Assembly (NCBI GenBank): GCA_025602915.1
Contig: JAHLJZ010000060.1
Coordinates: forward strand, 62,001 to 126,000
Length of the DNA: 64,000 nt
DNA from: Paraphysoderma sedebokerense
Lineage: Eukaryota > Blastocladiomycota > Physodermatomycetes > Physodermatales > Physodermataceae
Direction of reading: 5' to 3'
The notes under the pieces were generated by a model. That model searched no databases and had not been told where the DNA came from. It saw nothing but the letters and a program-made list of their open reading frames with translations. Of this stretch, positions 57,336 to 64,000 are shown piece by piece (positions within the stretch are counted from its first letter, which is position 1; the number at the start of each line of letters is the position of its first letter). Both the position numbers and the translations under genes were made by a program.

Positions 57336-57902
57336 TGCTAGAAAGACTTTTTTAGGCCATATGCAAATGGCGTAGCTAATGTAGCAGTATCGAGCGGTTC
57401 TCAGGAAACATTGTGGAAGATGAAGTAGTTGCCAGAATAGTAATGGATTAAAATTATTCTACATTGCCCTCACATATGTCGCCATTAAGTTGAGTGAGAA
57501 TTGGATTTACGAAATCGAGTGCGGAGTGCAATCAGTCAGTACTAATTATAAAAATGCGATCCAAGCTGATTCCTGATCAACAGGATTTCTGAAAAAATAT
57601 ATTGATAACACTATACTATGTCATATTGATAATGGGATTATTATAATATCAAGTGCAGTAATTACAAAGTAAAAATCAAACAATATGTTATCAAATGAAG
57701 TAACAGCGACAGAGACTTTGCCCCGATTAATATGATGAATTTTAAATAACTGACGAATGGAAGTAAAGAAGGTATCAAAGCGACTAAATAGATACTTTAA
57801 AATGTCGGAAAGACTTGACAGTGTTCCTCGTTATTGCTAGTGGAAACTTGGCGGTAACAAACAATGAGAACATATCATATGTCACACTTGTTATACGAAT
57901 GT

Positions 57903-58925
57903 TCAGTTCTCTTCGGTAATGTCGGAGACTTTTTCGGTTTGCTCGACTTTGCGGTTGCGTAAGTTTGAGCCGCAGTTCTCATCCACGCCATTGACAGTGT
58001 TTCCGTTGAATGAGTTCATTAACTCCTCTTCATCAGATCCAACGGGCGCATAGTGAATGGTGCCCTCTTCGTTATGGGGTTCTGGTTTTGATTGTTTGAT
58101 TGTGGTACTTGCTCCATTGACAGGTGAGGAGTCCAATTCATCGTCGTCACTGTCATCCATTTCCCAGACGATGGCATTTCCTTCATCGTCTACAACTTCG
58201 AATTTTTCGACTTGAGTTGTCTTCTTTTTGAGTCCTTGGATTTTGAATCCAAGCTTACTTGTTACCATATCAGCATAGACTTCAGGTTCAGAGAGGAAAT
58301 TGTCGACAGTTGATTCGACGAGGAGGAAGAGTCTGGTTGAGAGCGCAGATGCCTTGGAGTATCGGGAGAGCACAAGAGAAGCAGCTGTTAAAGCGGCGGT
58401 GGTGAGAAGTGACAAAAAGAGGAAAAGCGCTGTGGATGGAATGGAATCAGACAAAAAAGATGCGAGTTAGTTCAACTCGGATTGACGAGTTTGTATTAAT
58501 GAGAAGGAAATAAGACAATGATATGTTCTCTCGACAAGAATAATACTCTCATACTACCCCAGTATCATTATCACAAGTCGAATTTCCCGAAGAGGCAAAA
58601 GTGACCGAAATCAGGCGTACTTACAGCTTCCCAAGATCCAAAAGACGCTAAAAGTGACTGCAGCGATTAAGCCGACGACAACCGAGATGACTGTGCTGCA
58701 GACGGATGCAATGACGAATACGGCGAGGGGGACGGATGAGAGGACGAGGAAGCGACGAAAGAACGGTTTGAATGGTTGAAGAAATTGATATTGGGAGGCC
58801 AATGATGCAAAGAGGGAGGTTGAGTGGTTCAGATATGATTTGTAGAGGGAGGAGACGGAGGACGAGAGGATGGAGAGGGCAGGGCCGATGGAAGGGTTTG
58901 TCGTGAATGCGATGAGAGAATTCAT
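57903..58925 (-). CDS. Promethin/LDO-like hairpin membrane protein (tentative)
   Basis: A two-exon gene (58925-58625, 58429-57903) for 275 residues. The first half has long hydrophobic stretches that look like two membrane hairpins: FRRFLVLSSVPLAVFVIAS-type segment, STVISVVVGLIAAVTFSVFW, then SLFLFLSLLTTAALTAASLVL after the splice. The second half is soluble and acidic (EMDDSDDDELDSS), with Lys-rich GLKKKTTQ. This plan, a short N-terminus, paired hairpins and a polar tail, resembles promethin/LDAF1 and yeast Ldo16/Ldo45, seipin partners on lipid droplets. The resemblance is of layout only; a reticulon-like or unrelated membrane protein remains possible. Confidence 0.7.
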
Positions 58926-59811
58926 TTTTCTTCAATCTTTATATCTTTTTGTATCTTTTTTGTATTAATATTTCCGAGGTCGGAGTTGGAAATTCGGGCC
59001 GGCCGAAATTGAAAATTTGTCGTAACGGGTGAACGGACTTGTCGTAACGGTGAACGAGAAATCGTGCCTGTGAACGGAACCAAGCGCCAAAGGGAATTTG
59101 GATAGCAATATGATTGAAATTAAAAGTCGCAAAGATTTTATATATGAAACGACAATGCAGAGTTTGGCTGGTTTATATGCCGGGCCCTGAAAAAATAGCA
59201 CACACATCTTTGTCATCCAGAGACCTTGTATCATCCACCTTGGAAGCCTCCTTGTGCGACTGTCAATTGCCTTGGAAAGTGGAACCGAAATCCGCCCAGT
59301 ACAATGGCTTAGGATGCGATGCCAGCTAATAGACAGTGCTGTGTGATGTTGATTATGTGCGAAGATGGCAAGAGAGGATCAATATTGCATATATAATGAT
59401 TTTTACTGTCATTTGCCCTGTATCTCATGCATTCCGGGACTGAAGAACAGCGTAAGATAAGGCCAAGCTACCGAGTAGATCAAAGTTTGGCATCATGAGA
59501 TCCATATAATTATGAATATAACTTGAATAAAGAAATTAAATATAATGAAAGAAGAATGATGATATAATTTTTCCCCATTGTCACTAAATTTAGCCCTCTG
59601 CCGAAAACCACGCTTGCACTGTGCTTTTGTCCTAGCGGACCCGAACCACCGAGAAATGCCCAAGGTGTAGCAGAAAAAAAAAATTACATGGAATGAAAGC
59701 GACAGATCAATGAGTTATTCAATTGGTAAAGAAGAAAGCCGCTCATTGCACACCCAAATGTCGACATAATTCAGCCTTTCAACACCAGAAAAGCGATTTG
59801 GACTCTTCAAA
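58926..59811. other. Divergent intergenic region, hairpin protein / ATG13
   Basis: 886 bases. Short frames on both strands lack ATG starts or homology. It should contain both promoters. Confidence 0.45.
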
Positions 59812-62576
59812 ATGATACCGTTCGATGCCATCCCATTTGCTGCGTCACAGCCTCAATCTATTGCCAAGTCACAATCGCTCAGCCAGAAAAGAGTGTTGGG
59901 TTCCAAAGATGCTAAAACGAATTCTCTCATTTCACAGTTTTACAGCAAGGTAGCGCAAGTTGTGGTGCAAAGTAGATTAACCAATATTGATGAACGCATT
60001 GTCGGTGGCCAAATTGGTTTGGCAATTGAAAAGGTGAAAACAGCAAATGTGAAGGTCAATAAATGGGTAAATACTCTTTTCCTCTGATAATGCGCACTTT
60101 TTGAATGCAGATTTCAAAGTATAGAATAGTTGAGTCTCAACCGTTCTTCGGGTATGGTCCAAATGTGAACTGTGATGTCGGAAATTAGAAATACACTGAA
60201 TGGATACATCGAAGAAGAAAAAGTGAAAGTCAAGAAATATCATGAATGTCATCAAGTTAAAACGGAAATTGTTGTTGCGGAATAATATCATTTCTGGATA
60301 CTTTCTGACATTGAATTCCTTCATCTTCAAATCGTTAATTCTTTCTACCTTCAACTTCACTCACTCTTTCTATTTCCATTTTCCTGCTTTGTTATTGTCT
60401 AGTTCGCCATCGACACACCAGATCTCGAATTCTTAAAAGAAGAGACCAAATTCTGGCGTTCATTCTTCACTTCCTCATCCTCCGCAATCTCGTCCCTTTC
60501 CTCGTCGTCTTATTCATCTTCCCCGGTCGGTTCTTCCACGCAACCTTCCAATACTTCCTCCCAGTCTACTCATTTAACTTCACCAGAGCCACCGATGATG
60601 GTGATTGAAATATTCCTGGATTTATCTAATGTACCGTTGAACCATGTCTTGCTGCTGAAATATCAAGACGATTTCAGTTCTATGGAAGATAATGACCAAG
60701 GGGGAATCAAAATTGATTTGGTTCGTGAAGGTTTGCGGAACGGCGTTAAATCAAAAGAACGAATTTCCAGTATTTTGTTGGAACGATGGGTTGTGAACCT
60801 CACGTATGTCTCTGTTCTTCATTCTCCCTATTCCAAGATTTCATAAAGTAATCAAAGCAACATACATCTTAACCTCTTTTTATGGCATATCTGCTATGGT
60901 ATCCTCTTTATCGAATTCCATGATTGCTACGACAGAGACACCAATCATACACCTTCGCCAGTTCCTGATATACCCACAACATACAAAAAGTCAATTAGTT
61001 TCTTTCGCGCCTTGTTTTCTTATTTACGACTCATCCCTTCTTATGGGCTGGTCAGAGACATACGGAGTGGATCAACGGAGTTGATGAATGCAAAAGTAGG
61101 GTATCGATTGAGTACGGAGATTGGAATTGAACGGAGGGGTGAATGTAGTTTTGGTAAATAGACTTCTTTTTTCAAAAATCGCGGATTTAATGTTACTTAT
61201 ATTTTATTTTTTTTTCATTAACCATTATTATGTTTGGAATGAAGATGATATTCTCTTCTCAGCGCCGAAATTTAATCACCACCAGAGCCAAGTAAATGAT
61301 ACTCTGGCGCGATACCAATTCGCTAAAATTCCAACGTTAAATGGGAACTTGAATGTCTCGGTAGAATATCGCAGCCAAGCGGCGTATCGTTTGTATCCAG
61401 CGGAAACTGTTTTAAGTGAAGAATTTGTGAATTCTAGTATTCCATCCCCGTACAAGAATATTTCAATTCAACCGTTCGAATCAAATATGGCGACGAATAT
61501 TCTATCTAAAAGTCCCGCAGACTCCTTGGACCGAACTCACCCATCTGTTCCACTTTCACCTCCTATTCCGATTGCACACTCTCATGCGGCTTCGTCATCT
61601 CACAAACTATATTCAGAGCACTCACATCCAACGATATACGGTTCTTCACCTCCCACCTCCGCACTTCCTTCTTATACTCTACCCACTTCATCTTTTTCTC
61701 GAACAACTCCTGTGACAGGGCATCCATTTAAATCACAAAGCACTGGTAGACAGCTCTATAATCAAACGGATTCTAAAACATTTGTTACCTCAGACAACGA
61801 TAAAGCTGATATTCATGACTTCTTACAAACGCTAGAGAGTTCTTTTGATTCGAACTCTGGTAGTCAAATATGGAATAAAGCCGGAGATAGAAGCAGTAAA
61901 AATAGCGAGCGAAGGAAAGATCAAGTACGGAATAGAGATAAGGTTTGATATCATGTTTTTTTTGTTTTTCATCATTTTCTGTCGTGGTATGTTTATATAT
62001 CCTACTAACGCTATTCCATCAATCTTTTTCTTTCCAACGAATCAGCTACTATCAAATTACAAACAATACCAAAATAAGATCACTCTATTATCTGAATCCA
62101 TCCTATCTCTCTCTTCCGTCATCCCGTCATCATTGCATTTTCCCTCATCCACTCCAACTAATACAGATCACACGCGGGCGTCCCCATCCACTTCGTCGCA
62201 GCCGCAATCTTCATTTATAACCTCCCAATCTAATACGACTCCATTTTTACCGACGTCATTCAAACCTCATAATGACGGTTTTTCAAGAAATTCGATACCC
62301 GGGACTGCGGATACTCAAATCCAACGTAACCAACAATCCAACTTGAATACAACGTCCCGCCCTAGTTCGAACGAGAGTTCATGTTCATTAAATTCAAATG
62401 AAGTCGATGCGGATTTGTTGAGTAGTGTAGACGCTGAAACGAATACAGGTAACAACACCGAAAGTAGCAATAGAAATCGACATAGAGATACCGTAGAGGG
62501 TTCTGGGAAGAGTGGAAATGAAACGGAAAGTGAAAGTGAGAATGAAATGTTGTTTGGAATGAGTGGAATTGTATAA
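59812..62576 (+). CDS. ATG13: Autophagy protein ATG13
   Basis: Regulatory subunit of the Atg1/ULK1 kinase complex, acting at the start of autophagy. 689 residues in five exons: 59812-60066, 60403-60803, 60936-61138, 61263-61942, 62046-62576. The N-terminal HORMA domain is clear: LISQFYSKVAQVVVQSR, KVNKWFAIDTPDLEFLKEE, a Ser-rich loop, then MMVIEIFLDLSNVPLNHVLL, ILLERWVVNL, IPTTYKKSISFFRALFSYLRLIPSYGL and AKVGYRLS. The rest is a long disordered Ser/Thr/Pro region, where yeast Atg13 is phosphorylated by TORC1 and binds Atg1 and Atg17. The extreme C-terminus ENEMLFGMSGIV resembles the (D/E)xLLFxMS motif at the end of other ATG13 proteins. ATG101 is not in the window. Confidence 0.92.
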
Positions 62577-64000
62577 AAGATTGGATGATTGATAATACAA
62601 TTTATCCTTTTCATGGTTGGGTACATATTTCCGAGCCTTCATGGAATATAAATGTTTATTGCATTCAACTATGACGACGTCAACTGTTACACTCACAACA
62701 GTACTTTGAAGTGTACAAGATCATGTCATAAGCATGTTTGTTCTGTAGTATAGATAATTTCATGTTGACGTAAGAATAGAATTGGAAAAGGAGTTTTCTA
62801 CCTTCGTAGTTGCGTAATCACTCCGTGACATCCGACTTACCACTCACTTTCCACCAGGCAAACTATCAGATACCACTTGTTACATGGTCTCATGCACAAG
62901 CGTAAGTGCATGAGTATCTATATCATGTATTCAGACGCTCCAGAATTTGTAAAGAAAGCGCTGGTCTTGGTCAACGGACATGACAAAATGTCGACCGTCA
63001 CAACCAAAATTGAGTAGATGAATAATGACATAGCTGTATCATGACTGTCGCAACGAGAATTTCAACAGTCGCAATAGTCTTCCATGCCTGTAGATAACCA
63101 GTGATGAAGTAACGGCTATACACATCGACGCAAGGCTGTAACAGCAGCTCGACATGAGTGAATGAACGACTTATGGAAGCAACCTATTTTGAGAGATCTT
63201 GTGACGCAATATGATATCCGTCATCATTGACACTATACGTCGAAAAGTATACAAAGACAGTTTAGTATGATTGAGATAATAAAAAAATGTAAATGTCTTG
63301 TTCTGCTGTCGTATCAGTGTCGTATCCATAATTCGGAATTGGGCCCGTCATCCTCATCATTTCTGGTGCCGATTTTCTGGGTTGATTTAGCCGAGAGTAA
63401 ATGACGAGTGGTGAGATCGTCGTCACGATTTAGACATCGGACTCGGACCGTGAAGTCTCATAATACCGAGTATTTTCTAACTGAAGAATGAATGTTGCTT
63501 GCCGTCAAGAAGGAATATAAAATACCAACATATTGAAAAGGCTTTTTTGGCAGACAATTCAAAATTTCTCGACTCGTTAGAATTTTACCCGAGAAGCCAA
63601 AGTGTAGAGACTATTTCCTCAGTTGCTTCCATTCGGTGGCATACCAATGCAACCTCCAAGTTCGCAAAAGAAGATATGAATTCTGACATCAATGAAGCTT
63701 TGCATTTGTTTTTTGGATTTGTTCGATTCGGATAGTGTGACGTAATCCATTATATCAAACAGAAAGCTGCGCGTGAATTAATCCGATAACAAGTTAACAA
63801 CGACACCGGTGAGATAATTCTAAAGAACCACCCATCCTGCGTTAGCGAGAAAGTAGTTATATATTGGTATAGAATTCACTATAAAGAGGAAGCGAAATGA
63901 AGTTTAATAAGTAGCAAGTGGTGTTATTAATTGGAGAGGAGACTGATCAGACGCTACCATTTGTCAAACATTCAAACGAAAATTCAAGCATGCATTTCGA
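62577..64000. other. Intergenic tail of the window
   Basis: About 1.4 kb with no confident gene. An open stretch at 63499-63735 has protein-like composition but no ATG in frame. A perfect 9-base stem hairpin lies at 62889-62914. Confidence 0.4.
62889..62914. repeat. Perfect short inverted repeat
   Basis: Arms CTCATGCAC and GTGCATGAG with an 8-base loop. It is 320 bases past the ATG13 stop. It could be a transcript end structure or simply a chance palindrome. Confidence 0.4.

Larger units (their letters stand above)
55914..57902. other. Long intergenic region
   Basis: About 2 kb with the promoter of WOPR copy 3, a GAT trinucleotide run near 56050-56064, the candidate micro-gene at 56651-56992 and an imperfect direct repeat at 57182-57335. 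No other gene is supported. Confidence 0.45.

Noticed and set aside
63499-63735. Open frame near the right end of the window
   Set aside because: It has no ATG and no identifiable partner exons or family; it may be an exon of a gene beyond what can be modelled here.
1-64000. Retroelements, virus-like elements, DNA transposons, CRISPR arrays
   Set aside because: No reverse transcriptase, integrase, capsid or transposase frames, no terminal repeats and no regular repeat-spacer arrays were seen on either strand.

Overview
The window is nuclear DNA from an intron-rich, AT-leaning fungus. Almost every gene is cut by short GT-AG introns, mostly 55-90 bases, often with a TAAC-type branch site. Several gene families are fungal: a group X hybrid histidine kinase, three WOPR (Gti1/Pac2) regulators, CRT10 and a fungal-style ATG13. 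Others are usually missing from yeasts and common in animals or early-diverging fungi: a mitochondrial ACAA2-type thiolase, a UBE3A-type E3 ligase with an AZUL finger, and GNBP-like GH16 glucanases. I infer an early-diverging fungus (chytrid or zygomycete grade) but cannot name a species. I saw no rRNA, tRNA, CRISPR array, retroelement or virus-like element.

Layout. 1-10 kb: the end of a methyltransferase, an ACAA2 thiolase (-), a large RA-RA-ArfGAP-ankyrin protein (-), the ribosome-biogenesis RRM protein NOP15/NIFK (+) and a small unknown gene (-). 10-18 kb: one 21-exon, about 2,141-residue hybrid histidine kinase (+). 18-23 kb: a steryl ester hydrolase/acid lipase (-) and a long leucine-rich-repeat protein (-). 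23.8-28.3 kb: UBE3A-type HECT ligase (+). 29-32 kb: an orphan secreted protein and the first GH16 gene. 32-39 kb: fibrillarin (+), a GT32-like glycosyltransferase (-) and CRT10 (+). 39-46 kb: an X-box promoter with an unclear transcript, a tiny acidic protein (-), a USP16/45-like deubiquitinase (+) and a VIT/CCC1 transporter (+). 46-50 kb: two more GH16 genes (+). 50-56 kb: three tandem WOPR regulator genes (-). 56-64 kb: a candidate micro-gene, a promethin-like hairpin membrane protein (-), ATG13 (+) and a mostly empty tail.

The most interesting points are these. (1) Three head-to-tail WOPR paralogues share one exon plan and a short C-terminal tail motif outside the WOPR domain. (2) GH16 copies 1 and 3 lie 18 kb apart and are virtually identical over about 0.9 kb including an intron, while their first exons differ; this looks like gene conversion, and both carry the same reading-frame break. 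(3) An ArfGAP protein has an unusual RA-RA-ArfGAP-ANK layout and lacks the catalytic arginine. (4) Two perfect RFX-type X-boxes and one near match lie in front of fibrillarin, the VIT/CCC1 gene and an uncharacterised transcript next to CRT10. Gene models were assembled by hand from reading frames and splice sites. Where exon coordinates are given, the exon sum is a multiple of three.
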